A stretch of DNA of 64,000 bases from Agelas oroides (GCA_949130485.1 OX422183.1:18569934-18633933); one strand, 5' to 3'; positions 11,076 through 23,085 are shown, counted from the stretch's first letter. Numbers and translations: made by a program. Notes: generated from the letters alone by a model not told the origin.

Positions 11076-12099
11076 CTGGATAATTGAGGACATTCAGTCA
11101 GGATTATACACTCACTTACATGCATACAATCATGTTTCTTGTCATATAGCGAACACTAACATGAGAAATAGGTTACATAGCTATATAATTAGCTACTTAA
11201 TGGGGGAGAAAACAATATGGCTGGATATATCAGCCATATTTTCACAAGCCACAGACAAGTGAAAATATCTAGCCAATATTAGTGATTCCCGACAGTCAAA
11301 ACCTGTCAAAAACTGCAGGTGCTATCAAAATTCAAATATCTATACACCAGAACAAAGCTCTCAGTGAGCTCTATCAGCCAATCACTGCTGGTTGTTGCAG
11401 ACTTTAGCGATTTGGAAATTACATGCATCTTTCATTTTTCCTATACAAATTTTAATTGCAGCTAGGTACTAAAACTGATCGGTTTTGGATGAATCACAAA
11501 CCAGCCAGGGAGAAGTTATTTGATGCGTGTTGGCACTTGCAAACAAGGCGGTCCTGAGAAAGAGGTGTTTCTTTCAAAAAGGTCAAAGAGTTGCTATCAG
11601 TATTGCCCTCTCATTCATTAAACATTACATTAAGTTAATCAGCCACAGACTAATGACCTGTTTGCAAATGTGGAGGGCCTTTTTGAAGCTGTGAGGGCTT
11701 TAGCACCAATCTACCAGATGAAGAACGTACAATAAGTTTGTAATTTTTATCCACTATAAAAGCTTATTTGCTGTTTGGGTAGCGGCTACAGGTGCATTCA
11801 AATTTGTACTCACACCGGGATTGCTATGCAGCATCTGTCCTGTGGGCTATCGGACACAAATAATCGAATATAGGAAAATACCATGTTGGTCTAAGGGAAA
11901 ATATTGGGCGCCATTTGTACCGATATACAGCACATATGTGATATTTATAAATACAGGTGAAATTTACACATAAATTGACAATTTAAAAGTGATGTGTGAC
12001 ATCATAAATGTGACGTTTATAACAATGTGACATTTATAATGCAAGTGCAAAATTATAAGTATGATTGACATTTAGGAGTATGAGTGACAATGAGTGCTT
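11076..12099. other. Intron or intergenic, nothing recognised
   Basis: AT-rich sequence. A local inverted motif, AATATGGCTGGATATATCAGCCATATT, lies near 11214-11240. No open frame or element supported. Confidence 0.5.
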
Positions 12100-13265
12100 C
12101 ATAATGCATGAGTATAAAGTACATGTAAGTGAAGGCATGCTTCACTATTCACTATTGATAAGCTGATGTCTGGCTCCTCCCTTGAGGTAAAGCTTTTTAA
12201 GAAGTCACAAATCTCTGAACTCTAATGTCTTATACATCAGGTAAACTAACCCTTAACTAACCCCTAACTTATAGCTAGGTAGTGATGAACTTTGTTTTGC
12301 TAAAGCCCACTAACAAAGCTTTTACCTACGTAGCACTGAACTTTAAAGTGTTTGAGCCAAGGTAAACATGCAGACTTAACCTCTTATGAGCATCTTCGGG
12401 CGTGGTTAGGCTCAATGTCACTCATACTTTTTAAATATTGCACTTACAGTCTTAAAAATGCATGTCATTTATAAATGTCGCAAATCATTTATAAACCTCT
12501 CATTTTCTTCATAAATATTGCCAGTTATTGCACAGCAAAGTGGAGTGAGGCTTGCTAATCGTGACCTAAGCATAGCAAAGCTGGAGGCTTGGTAGTCATG
12601 TTACAGTCTTGGTCCTGCATGTAATGTCAAATGTATGTCACATACACAAAACCTGGGGATGAGCCTGGGAATGAGGCTAAGTAGTTAGCATAGGTCAGCG
12701 GAGATGGTAACAGGTCTAGGCCTATAGTATGTCACTGCGACTTCTAGCTCAATGCTGGCGCATGCAGCTAAACGAGAATTTACCTTTGAGGAAAATAAAT
12801 TGTGCCATGTGCTTAGGACTTTGTTCTCGCTGTATTGCATCAAGGTGAAAAGAGAACAAGTAAGCATGGATCTGTAGGTTACTGACAATTCAGTATAGAA
12901 TATCAAGAAAATATATACTCCTGCATCTTTGGAAATAGAAATAAAGCTTGCATTTCACGAGCAAAGTAACCGCACCCCAAGATGCTCACAGAAGGTTAGT
13001 GCTGCAGGTTTACCTTGGCTCGAACACTTTAGAGTTCAGTGCTAGTGGGTTTAGGAAAATTACTTAGCTACAAGACCTGAAGTAGAAGGCTTAAGATATC
13101 AGGGTTTTGTGGCGCAAATGTAGCTGAAGTAGGAAGCCTTAGGGTTCAGAGTTTTGTGTCTTCTTGAAAAAAACTTTACCCTCAAGGGAGGAGCCAGACA
13201 TCAGTTTATCAATCGTGAATAGCGAGGCACCCCTTCACCTGCTTTATACTCGTGCATTACGCGCG
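12100..13265. mobile_element. Long inverted-repeat element (arms ~310 bp)
   Basis: 12100-12425 is an imperfect reverse complement of 12957-13265. Both arms share GATGTCTGGCTCCTCCCTTG, a GTTTGAGCCAAGGTAAAC block and the GAGTATAAAG end. The spacer of ~530 bp shows no coding potential. Divergence is moderate, with indels. Confidence 0.7.
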
Positions 13266-13490
13266 TAATATCAGCCTGAAGCACGGTAGCACGCTCAATA
13301 CACACAATGGTTTTATACGTAGGTATATTGAACGTGTGACGTCACAGTGGTGTAGCTGATGAAGGGAGAGTTGTTGGTGTACCAAAGTTTCATTCCCGGG
13401 GTAAGTGCACCATGCCATTAACGAACATCAACTCAGATTGGATGTCCAACGCTTCCTCTGTCCTGTGTATTAAATTAGTTAATTAGTTAT

Positions 13491-14070
13491 ACGAGCAAAG
13501 TAACTGCACCCCAAGATGCTCACGGAAAGTTAATACAGCAGGTTTACCTTGGCTCGAACACTTTAGAGTTCAGTGCTGTACGTAGGTAAAATCTTCGTTA
13601 GTAGGCTTTAGGAAAAAAAGTTTACTGCTACTTAGCCACAAGCCCCGAAGTAGGCTTAAGAGATCAGGGCTTTGTGCTGCAAATTTAGCTGAAGTAGGAA
13701 GCCTTAAAGTTCAGAGTTTTGTGGCTTCTTAAAAAAGCTTTACCCTCAAGGGAGGATCCAGACATCAGTTTATTAATCGTGAATAGCGAGGAACGCCTTC
13801 GCCTGCTTCATACTCGCGCGTTACGCGCATAATATTGGCCCGAAGCACGGTAGCGCGCTCAATACACGCAATGATTTTATACGTAGTATATTGAACGTGT
13901 GACGTCACGTAAGCGGAAAAATCGCTTCGGGAGTCGCTGTGAGGGGTGACGGTGGTGTAGCTGGTGAAGGGAGAGTTGTTGGTCTACCAAAGTTTCATTC
14001 ATGGGGTTAGTGCACCATGCCATTAACGAATATCAATTCAGATTGGATGTCCAACGCTTCCTCTGGCCTG
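13491..14070. repeat. Extra direct copy of the right arm
   Basis: Repeats 12957-13480 in the same orientation after ~534 bp, starting ACGAGCAAAGTAACTGCACC and extending through GGGAGGATCCAGACATCAG, TATTGAACGTGTGACGTCAC and GATTGGATGTCCAACGCTTCC. The family therefore forms one inverted plus one direct copy here. Confidence 0.75.
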
Positions 14071-14094
14071 CGTATTATATTATGTTATATTATA

Positions 14095-14275
14095 TTATTT
14101 ACGCGGATCCTTTAAGTTACATCTTGGGGTGTAATATTATTTACGCGGGTCCTTTAAGTTGCATCTTGGGGTGTAATGTTATATTAGTTATATTATATTA
14201 TTTACGCGGGTCCTTTAAGTTGCATCTTGGGGTGTAATTACGCGAGTCCTTTAAGTTGCATCTTGGGGTTTGTAA
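14095..14275. repeat. Four-copy minisatellite
   Basis: Four copies of TTACGCGGGTCCTTTAAGTT GCATCTTGGGGTGTAAT (37 bp), with a short AT-rich spacer before the third. It directly follows the preceding repeat arm and may have grown from its end. Confidence 0.8.
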
Positions 14276-14729
14276 TAACCCTCTTGTTGGGCTGGGTTGC
14301 CTAAATAAGCAGTGGGTAGCCTGCACGACTCAATGGAAGTCACTGATAGCATGCTTACTTGAATACTTGCATAGTGCATGCAATTGTCTTGTAATGCACC
14401 AGGTCAGTTACATGATCACAAATCAGAGAGTCGGTAGACTCTCTATGTAGGGATGGCGCCGACGCGCAATATATGCAATACTTAAGCAAAAGCCGTATAA
14501 CTTCACCACAAACACGCTAAAAGCTTATTTAAGAGCCCAGACATCCTCTTTGAGTGCCTTTGTGATCAGCAAGACTCATATAAGTGGCCAAAAGCCACAC
14601 GGAAGACAGCTAAACGCAAAAGTGTGCGATAGCAAAAGTACTATTTTTCGTATTCTTTCTTCTTTCTTTCTTTCTTTGTTCAGACCACTTGTCAAACGAC
14701 GATAACTCGAAAACGGCTCAAGTACTCAC

Positions 14730-14870
14730 CTTGATTTTAGCACGAAACGGATGCTCATCACAGCGCTCAGCTTCCCAACCACTCAGTGTCTTCATAGCTT
14801 CAAATTCACCCTGGTCAGCAAAAGTCATTCACAACACTCTGAGGTTGCTGTCCGTTGCGAAGGACGCCAT
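14730..14870 (-). CDS. Candidate first coding exon with in-frame stop/restart
   Basis: Reading the minus strand, ATG at 14870 opens 13 codons (MASFATDSNLRVL) and then TGA. The next triplet, at 14828, is ATG and opens 33 codons (MTFADQGEFEAMKTLSGWEA...) ending exactly at a strong AAG|GTGAGT donor at 14730, phase 0. The second part is acidic and Trp/Cys-containing with no family I recognise. Either the first ATG is an upstream ORF, or one exon was broken by a nonsense change. No downstream exon could be linked. A GTCTCGTTCCCAGACC fold-back lies just upstream. Confidence 0.35.
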
Positions 14871-15299
14871 TTTCTAATTTTGTGCGCATGCGCACACGAA
14901 GTCTCGTTCCCAGACCGAAGACCACGGTCATTGGTCTGGAAGCGAGAGTACACAAGCGAGCGGGCGGGCATGGTTGGCACGGTTTTTTTCCCCCGCGGCA
15001 TTGGGCAAGGCTTATGAACACCACGTAGGTAAGGCGCTGCATTCAGCTGCCTACTTGTAGCTACACTAAACTAGCCTACTCACAGCTTCAGTGAACTGTA
15101 AAGCTAGGATGGTCTGTTGTCAGTAGGATAGTTTTCTGTGCTGCAGCTGGTCAGTCGTCATGTGATTGACAACTGAATCATGAAATCGGTTTCATAAAGT
15201 TTGGTACGGAGAGTGGTTGGCCCTTCATCAGGTTCTAGCTGGCTATATTGCACATAATTATTACACTTTTCTCCAGGGAGGGCAGATATCACACTGGAA

Positions 15300-15507
15300 T
15301 CACTACTAAACTGTCCATGCCGCTTCAAGTTCTGATGTTGTGGTTACACTTGAAATATTCTTCTTAGGCTTAGATCTAACTGTAACTGAGATTAACATCA
15401 AAAAAAGTACAGAAACAAGACTTAAAAAACATTAAAAATGTAAAAAGATGTAGGGATGGCATGCCAAAAAGTATGCAAACAAGGTAGAAATGATGCATGA
15501 AAGCAAA
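15300..15507 (+). repeat. Dispersed repeat, copy 2
   Basis: Counterpart of 2560-2820. It starts near AAACTGTCCATGCC and runs into the long-TIR element at 15508. Confidence 0.65.
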
Positions 15508-15953
15508 GGTCTACATATTGGCAAAGCCCCATCCCTACATCTTTTTCACACTGCAGTTAGACAGCGTGCTTGAGAGCTGAATCTGCACCCATCCATGCAG
15601 TTATTAACGCTGTGCATGAGTGCTTGAGTTTTACACACTGTTTACTATGACCATGCAGTCTGCAGCCCACTCGAGCTCACTGTCTAGGTTATACCAGAGG
15701 CATATAACAAGGGTACCACTGTCACTACAAGTAGTATGTTGGCAATAAAACTACTAACCTTGGTAGCCACCTACAAGGCACACATATCTATACGCTCACA
15801 TTAGCCTCGTTCCCAGGCCATGTGGGAGGAGCTAGAAAGTGCATGGCCTGAGAATGAGGGTACAGCCATGAACTGCTAGTAAAGACTACCCATGCACTGT
15901 CTAACTGCAGTGTGAAAAAGATGTAGGGATGGGGCTTTACCAATATGTAGACC
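15508..15953. mobile_element. 446-bp element with ~55-bp inverted ends
   Basis: GGTCTACATATTGG, CATCCCTACATC and CACACTGCAGTTAGACAG at the left are mirrored at the right through position 15953. The interior carries another CCTCGTTCCCAGGCC fold-back. It shares the ATGTAGGGATGG motif with the elements at 3.9 and 24.4 kb. Confidence 0.75.
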
Positions 15954-16896
15954 GTTATTTAGAAATGTCGCAATGTGCTGTATTTTGGTACAAATGGCAC
16001 CACATTCAATACTGTTGGCTCAACTTGATGTGGAGAAAATTCCTACAATGGTAGCTATTTACTAGCTAGAAACCCATGCTGCAGTCAGGCTAATTCCTAT
16101 ATTTCCAGTTTTATAGCAACCAGGCAGATGTAAAAAAACCCCACAGAAATTCCAAGATATTAATGTGGTAAATATGGTTACATTGTTGTATCAAAGTGAA
16201 CATTTACATAGCTATAGCTACAGCTTGAGTTACCACTCTTTATAACACAATTTATGTACCACTTCATTCCAATTGCTCTCAATGGTCTGTAAAGTTCCAT
16301 TCACCATATCATACACAGCACACACCTCAGATATAGGGGTGGCAGGAACTGCAGTAATGAAAATAGGGCCAAAGTGGTGGCTACTTAGTCAAGTATCCAC
16401 CCTCAATGTATAATGATGTAAAATGTGTGCATGTGAGTAGTACTAGATATACCCCCAAGATGCAAAATAAAGGATTAACATATTAAACAATAATTCTCAT
16501 GTCCAGAAGAAGCAATGGACATCCCATTTGAGTGCATAGTCGTTAGTGCCCCGTTGGCACTTGAATAAAAGTTTGGCTCAACACTGCAAAGTGTGGGAAG
16601 ACCTAACCCTAAATGACAAAACTATAACTCCCATGTTTCCGTTTACTAGACAGATGTGCAATAGCAATTGGGGTAACCCTGAGCGAGCTGCACATTGACT
16701 AAGAGTAGCATTTGTATGCATGTATAAATGTATATGGTGGATTGTTGCTAAGCATAGTTCAGTCTGGGTCGCGTTGCCAGAAAGGGTCACATTAAGTACT
16801 GGGTGAAAGTCGCATACTTCATCATTAATATTGTATTAAATAGTGTGGGACCTCCTTGCACTTTTGACATGGTCATGATCTCCGCACTGTGACCCG
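15954..16896. other. No recognisable gene
   Basis: Presumed intron or intergenic sequence. Open frames are short and without domain or splice support. Confidence 0.5.
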
Positions 16897-17992
16897 TGGC
16901 ATGCGCTGTACCACACCCTCTGTGTACTTAGAACTTTGAGCCAAGAAGACTGCAGTTGTGAAAGAGAGCAGCCTCCCTCACGTGATTCTTAACAACAAAG
17001 AACTTCAGCCTATAGCTACAATGCACATAGTGAATGGAGAAGCAGAACTATTTAGTAAGTTATTTAGTACACTTGAATGACCTGTTCCAACTGTGGGTGC
17101 AAGGCATCTATTTCAAGTTCATCTGGTGGAATGTGATGGGATAAATATTCTTGTACACACGAAAACTACGTTACATGATCCCTTTTATGCAAATGAAGTT
17201 AGTGAATGTGATTTTAATGTCAAACTCTGATGGTTACAACAAATGTATGTTTTTAATATACCAGTAGACACACGTGTTATATAAACTGATCCTCATTCCT
17301 AGGCCTTACCACCGTCCAGTTTTAGATGGATAGTGATAAGTCCTGGTAACAAGACTACAGTAACTGTTGAGGGTTGTTCTAATCATCAGCCACACCTACA
17401 AATAAAGCAAAGAGTCACATGTGGACGATGGACGATCCATCACTGAATTCCTTGAACTGCATGGTCTTTATCTTTCCACACTTTGTTCCGTGAAATCAAG
17501 GGAATTTGTTACTTTCCAAATTCCAATATACCAGTGATTGCCTTCACTCATTCACTAGGCATACAATTCAGTCTCTGACTGATGCTAAACCATCCCTTAG
17601 CTCACAGAACATTTTAGTATGGAGGTCTAGGTCCTCTTCTGCTACCCACAAGGTCAATGTAAGCTAGTTCTAACTGCTGCAGCTACTGCTAGGAACCTGC
17701 CCTGAGTTTCTTGGTTCATGTTATGTAACGGCTAGAATAAACTATAGAATGCACCTGCCAAACTTCTGCTTCCAGTACTGACAACAAAATTCGAATGGTG
17801 ACAGATGCTTCTCTTTCCTGTTCACATTTACTGAGTTCACTGACATTGCATTGTAGCTATAGGCTGAAGTTCTTTGTTGTTAAGAGTCACCTGAGGGATG
17901 GCCGCTCTCTTTCACAACTGCAGTATTCTTGACTTCATTTCACTCAAGGCTCTCGAAGTTCTAAGTACACAGAGAGTGTGGCATGGCGCATG
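16897..17992. mobile_element. ~1.1-kb element with ~130-bp imperfect inverted ends
   Basis: The left arm 16897-17029 and right arm 17838-17992 are complementary. Shared blocks include GGCATGCGC, TGTGTACTTAGAACTT, CTGCAGTTGTGAAAGAGAGC and AACAACAAAGAACTTCAGCC. No transposase-like frame is seen between them. It is immediately followed by a LINE-type 3' tail. Confidence 0.7.
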
Positions 17993-18010
17993 TATTACAA
18001 CTACCTGCTT

Positions 18011-18132
18011 TAGTGACTCATAGGGCAAAACCAAGTTGGGCTTTTTGCGTGTCACTCTAATAAAATATTTCATTCATTCATTCATTCATTCATTCATTCA
18101 TTCATTCATTCATTCATTCATTCATTCATTCA
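18011..18132 (+). mobile_element. LINE-type 3' end with (CATT)n tail
   Basis: TAGTGACTCATAGGGC... GTGTCACTCTAATAAAATA is followed by about 16 CATT units (18069-18132). A related 3' end with the same AATAAAATATTTCATT junction follows LINE-derived coding sequence at 37977-38066, which supports a non-LTR retrotransposon origin with a microsatellite tail. Confidence 0.65.
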
Positions 18133-18399
18133 ATAATTTGACAGTATGGTAGTATCATGGAGTATGGTAGTTTCACAAAATCGTCAAAGCTGTCTAACTC
18201 CAGATTTGAAATTTGTAACATGTGGCTATTATAAGGAAGTAGACAGAACATGCATAATTTGGTGTAATTAAAAGAACACAGCACACAATCTATCTCCAGA
18301 ACACACTGTACCAAGTGACATCAAGCTGAAATCCGATTTCAAAAGAAGGGGTAATTAGTAATTAACAATACATGGTTTAGGAATGAGTGCTATACTTAC

Positions 18400-18708
18400 A
18401 TTGAGGAATGATTGTAAGGGCATCACTCTTATTTCCCTCTAGACCACCACAGCTCACTGTCATACCACGTACTGTGGCGTTGTACTCATAGCCTGCTATA
18501 AAACCAGTTAGTTCATACTGTGTTATGTTGGGATTGGTGATGTTCAGAAGTCCTTCATATGGGGTCTGGGGAGCATTGGTGGTGATACCGATGAGGTAGA
18601 AATTAGCATTGTCTCCACCACTCAGTGTCCAGCTCACAGTGACATTCACAGCTCCACTGACATCTCCAGAGAAGTCGACACAGGAGAGAGTGGAGACAGA
18701 GGGGGGAC
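18400..18708 (-). CDS. Fibronectin type III domain exon
   Basis: A 309-bp minus-strand exon with a TTTCTCCAG acceptor at its 5' border and an excellent GTAAGT donor after 18400, phase 1 at both ends. The ~103 residues fit FnIII: a proline-rich start (PPSVSTLSC), the strand-B Trp in VTVSWTLSG, the late core YELTGFIAGYEYNATVRG matching the usual L..L.PG..Y...V pattern, and a closing strand ending in TIIPQ. Several N-glycosylation sites and a Cys pair are compatible with an extracellular location. It is the clearest domain call on this strand. Together with the Ig-like exon at 31.4 kb it suggests an adhesion or receptor protein, though the cytoplasmic part is not in view. Confidence 0.75.
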
Positions 18709-18861
18709 CTGGAGAAATGAATTATTTAGCAAACACTACAACAAATTAAACATGACTATAATATACTGTGTACACGTTACCCATCATAATATGCATCTGT
18801 ATATAAAGCAAAAGGAGTACACAGAAGCTCATGCCAAAATGTTAATTAGGCTGTCTATGAT

Positions 18862-19668
18862 CACTGGACTGGACTGCTGGAATGGACTATTGGAATGGAC
18901 TACTGGACTAACCATTTTTGCACTAAAAATCATTTTTATGCCCTCTAAATGAGATTCATTTACCTGCATCCAGTTTTAGATTGTATCTACTAGCTGCACT
19001 GTCTCATTTAGAATGAGCATATAAATTATAGTAAAAGGATGATGTAAATACTACTATAGGTTATCTTCCCTGAAATGTTTAAAGAGGAGGCAACCTGTGC
19101 CCAACTTGCACGAAGGTTCTAGCATATAATAGGACATGGTTCAGCTCTGGTCCTAGATTGCACTTGCAGTGATACAGTGTGTCCAATAGATGCTTACATA
19201 TTCATCACTCATTAATGTACTGTGAAGCAAACTTGACTATGGTACCTACAAACAGTGTGGATGATCAATCTTCTCAAACAGGAGCTGACTTGCATTTATC
19301 AACCCAGCGAAGCTACTGTTTCAACACACCAAGTAAAGACTCTAATGTCAACATTATGAATGCTGGACTCACTTCAGTCTGCATTACAGTTACTGCATGC
19401 AGAAATTGATTGTTGCCTATCTACATACGGTCGAAAACAGAAGACAGCAAGAGCTGGAGGTAAGGCAGTAATTGCATGGTAAGCGGTCATGTTGGAAAGC
19501 TTATATAATATATGGTCATGGTAAGCGGTCATGTCGGAAAGCTTATATAATGTAGGATGCAAGGCAGACAAATCTTGTTTGAGGGCATAAAAATGATTTT
19601 TAGTGCAAAAAAGGTCAGTCCAGTATAGTCCATTCCAGTAGTCCATTCCAGTAGTGCAGTCCAGTGAT
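18862..19668. mobile_element. ~0.8-kb element with CACTGGACTGG inverted ends
   Basis: CACTGGACTGGACTGCTGGA plus further TGGACTA.TGGA copies and TTTGCACTAAAAATCATTTT at the left (18863-18950) are mirrored at 19575-19666. The ends are themselves tandem GGACT-type repeats. A similar GGACTGGA cluster occurs at 34188-34232. It abuts the TA-flanked element at 19671. Confidence 0.7.
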
Positions 19669-19670
19669 TA

Positions 19671-20056
19671 TAGAGGTTCTGCATGTGATGTCATCAAAAG
19701 GGTTAAATTTATTAATTTTAATTTAATAGTCTTGCCAATTTTTCTAGGCAATAAGGAAGGTCTAAATAGCTTAAATCTCAAGTGAAAATTCTAAATTAAT
19801 GATAGTTGATTTTATATAAATTGTCAAAGTTTGATCTTTTAGCATTAACTTGTATGGCAAGTGGCAAATTTTGCCACTCGCTGTACAAATCCTATGCAAA
19901 ATGTTTGACTTTAAGAATTAATATAAAATCAATGGAAAGGAGTTAGGCCTTCATATTTTAGATTTGAGTTAGCTGGACCATCAGTATTACCTGCAAATGT
20001 TTGGAATGGCTAATTATGAATTTTAAATTGGTGATGACGTCACTGCAGAACCTCTA
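19671..20056. mobile_element. 386-bp MITE with TA target duplication
   Basis: The ends TAGAGGTTCTGC...TGATGTCATC and GATGACGTCA.. GCAGAACCTCTA form ~24-bp inverted repeats, with TA directly outside both (19669-19670 and 20057-20058). TA duplications fit the Tc1/mariner superfamily. The interior is AT-rich and non-coding. Confidence 0.75.
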
Positions 20057-20097
20057 TAGACAGTCTGTTAATTATGCTGCCGGGTACATTTGTGGCG

Positions 20098-21934
20098 GGA
20101 CGCTGTAAAACGAATAACGGAATAACGGAATAACTTGATTGACCGGAAATGAAATTGCTTTGTGATTACCAACATCGCTCGTGTTGAACAGCCATCTGGT
20201 GAGGTAGCCCTGCCAACGCTGGCACCACTGTCTGTATTTTGGAGTTCTAGAGGGACATGAATGCTAAAAACTTTGTTGAAGACCTCAACTGTATTAAGGT
20301 GGCCGGGGAAGTCACTCGGCGGAGGTTAACGAAAACATAAACCTGGGTTACAGTCAGGACCAGTGTTACTCCTAGTTTCAGGGTTAGGGTTTGGTTTAGG
20401 GCAATCTTGCTTTCCCTAATTTTAAAAAAGGGTTTTAGTAGCTCATTAATATATTCATGAACCAAAATTGCCACTCGATGGACGCATCTACACGCTCACT
20501 GTAGGTAGCGTCCTAACCACCAATGTATCTCAAATCATTCTGTGCCAGCTTTTGTTCAGAGCTACTCCCAAAGTCAGGCTAGACTCATGTTTGTCACTAC
20601 TCTTGGAATGGACAACTTTGACTGCACCAAAATGAATGCACGTTTCAAAAAATTCACAGCTTGTCTACAGGAGGGGCTCATTCACGAGTGCAAGCAAGCA
20701 TTACTAGCCCCACCTCTCCCCCTTATGTCGCTAAACAACTCACTGCTCTGTTCCACACACAACCACCGTTCAGCTCCCTTGGGTACCAGAGTGTAGCACC
20801 AACGATAAATTGCGTATTCTAGTTAAAGCCCAGCCCAGCACTCGAAGCACCTGGCCACGGTCACCAACTAGGCTAGGCATACGATCGCAAGACCTGGGCC
20901 TGCCCAATGAGTACAGTCTTGGCCACTGTGGCCTTTCTGCTGCTTCTAGACACAAGCTTGCTTTCACAAGCAGGCACTACGTACTACTCACAGCTACTGA
21001 CACTACAGCACCCTACTAAACTCCTTCTTTTTTTAAATTTTTTTATTTTTATTTTTTTTTATTTTAAGTCGATCTAAGCTTATCTTCAAAGTTCCGACCA
21101 CTACATGAAGGGTACCGCCAGGCCACATCTTAACTAACTTAATTATAAACTGATTATTGGATGCCAATGCCGACAGGAAATGGGGAAAATCCCCAATTTT
21201 ACGGGCTGTGAATGGTTTGAGACTCCTAAAACGGACTGTGCGCTAAAATTTTACCAAGACAAAGAGTTCTATGGGCTTGGATTCCAGGTTTGTTGACCTT
21301 GAAAACACAGGGTTCCCTGCCACCTTAAAGCTATGCCTGCCGCTAAATTAGCGCCGTGCTAGCCAGTTAGAAGGGGACGAGCAGATGTGGATCATAATTG
21401 TTGATACGAAAACTAGGCAGTGATGGAAGGACAATAGGATTGCAAGAGGGATAAAGCCAGTAAGTACGCAGCCTGAGAAACCACTGCATGTATCCCGCAC
21501 TCAGATCGCTGTCGGGCCAGCCACGCGGTGGCGAAGCTCTCTTTCACTCACTTGCAGCCCATGCATGCCACGTGCACGAATATTGCGAGTGACAAAACGA
21601 CTTCCATTCATAAAGTCAGGCTCACGGAGGGAGTTTCAAGCCTTGGGAACGGACCTCGCTTTGTAAGTCAAACTACAATAATATGCACAATCTTTTTAGT
21701 GTAGCCCGCCTACAGACCTTCTTAGCTCATACAAGGCTTTAGCTTTGTAACCATCGAGGTCTCCCACAAAGCTTACCCAGTGTTTGTAGCTCCTCTGCAA
21801 CTTCAGATACAAATTTAAGAGTAGTAGCTGAGCTACCTCGCTGGATGGCAGTTCCACGTGCAATGTCGGCAATTTTCATTTCCGGTCAATCAAAGTTATT
21901 CCGTTATTCCGCTATTCCGCGTTTTACAGCGTCC
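20098..21934. mobile_element. 1.84-kb Mutator-like element with 10-bp target duplication
   Basis: The ~60-bp inverted ends begin GGACGCTGTAAAACG and contain GGAATAACGGAATAACTT and TTGATTGACCGGAAATGAAA. They are flanked by ATTTGTGGCG (20088-20097) and ATTCGTGGCG (21935-21944), a 10-bp duplication with one mismatch. That length fits Mutator-like transposons. Internal frames (84 and 69 codons at 20542-21019) are uninterpretable. The interior also holds a minus-oriented copy of the CAAACCCTAACCCT dispersed repeat (20290-20440), so it is probably a non-autonomous composite. Confidence 0.75.
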
Positions 21935-21944
21935 ATTCGTGGCG

Positions 21945-23037
21945 CACAATATGCATGACAGCTGAAATGCATCACCATGCTTGCCACTAATTCACAATCA
22001 CAGATATTAACTAACCAGTGCCGTAACTAGCATAGAGGCAGGAGGGCACCTGCCTCCCCCCCAAAGAGAAATTGACGTACTCTTGCGTTCACTTTACTGA
22101 GTCGTGACTTACCGCTTGCCTGCTCTAATTCCGTAGTATCACCGACAATATGGCGCTATGAGTACAAAGTGCTAAATTAGTCTCGCAAGCCTGATCCTCT
22201 TCCGCGGAAGTGCGTCTGGCTTGCGAGACTGCGACTATGGGCAGTGTGGGGCTACTCGTAGTTATTAAGTCACCCTCACGTGAGTAGTGGCACCAAAATT
22301 ATTGCCTCGTGGGAAGTAACAGCTTGTGAGGAACCGCAGGTTGGGAGTATTCTCACCTTTCTGAAGTTGGAACATGACTGGTCAGGCGAAGGTCTCTTCC
22401 ACCACAGCACCGGCACCGGTGCCGTCTACAGCGAGCTTGGTGGTAGTGGCCCAATAATTCATCACCAGTCCACGTTGGTTCAGTCAACGATACAAGCCAA
22501 CGCGACATCCTTCCTCAGTCAACCGAACCGCAGGATTGCAGCAGCCCTCAAACTCAGGCTCAAAGCACAAGGGCTTGGCAGCTCGCTCGCGCAAGAGCTG
22601 CAACCTCGAGCCCAGCATAACCCCCCGCAACCAGTCACATCCATACCCGTAGCACCTGTTCCGATTACGCCGAGCCAAAATACAACAGGTGAGCAAGGCA
22701 TGCGGGGTAAAAGGGGACAGTACGGTTAGGTATAATGTATTAAGCCCATAACTATACAGGTCATTCTTGCGGCTGCAGGAAATGGAGAATAAGGCTAGGG
22801 GTCCCGTGCATCCCCAAGTAAAATTATCCTAGGGAATACGGTATCCCCAATTACTCGCTCCAGATAATTTTGCATCCCCAACGGTACCGTGCCATACTCA
22901 TGCATCTGGTTGTGTCATGTCAGAGGAGGATGGCTAGGATGTATGAAGCGATATATAAAGCAACTGAAATCGGTAGGGAAACAGGTTTATAGTAGAAGTC
23001 TTCAACTCTAACAACTGGAAATTGACACGAGACCGTC
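21945..23037. other. Uncharacterised; fold-back at 22179-22230 and a possible exon end at 22687
   Basis: AGTCTCGCAAGCC... GGCTTGCGAGACT (22179-22230) is a short palindrome. A 149-codon open frame (22280-22729) runs across a strong ACAACAG|GTGAGC donor at 22687. Its Gln/Pro/Ala-rich composition gives no family, and it may be a real exon or chance. Confidence 0.35.
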
Positions 23038-23085
23038 ATGAACTTGAATCACTTGGACGACGAGCAGAGGGTCTACTATGACGAG
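23038..23085 (+). CDS. Candidate short first coding exon
   Basis: ATG at 23038 opens 16 codons (MNLNHLDDEQRVYYDE) ending at GAG|GTATGT, a good donor, phase 0. The upstream sequence is unremarkable and no matching second exon was identified, so the call rests on start plus donor only. Confidence 0.25.
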
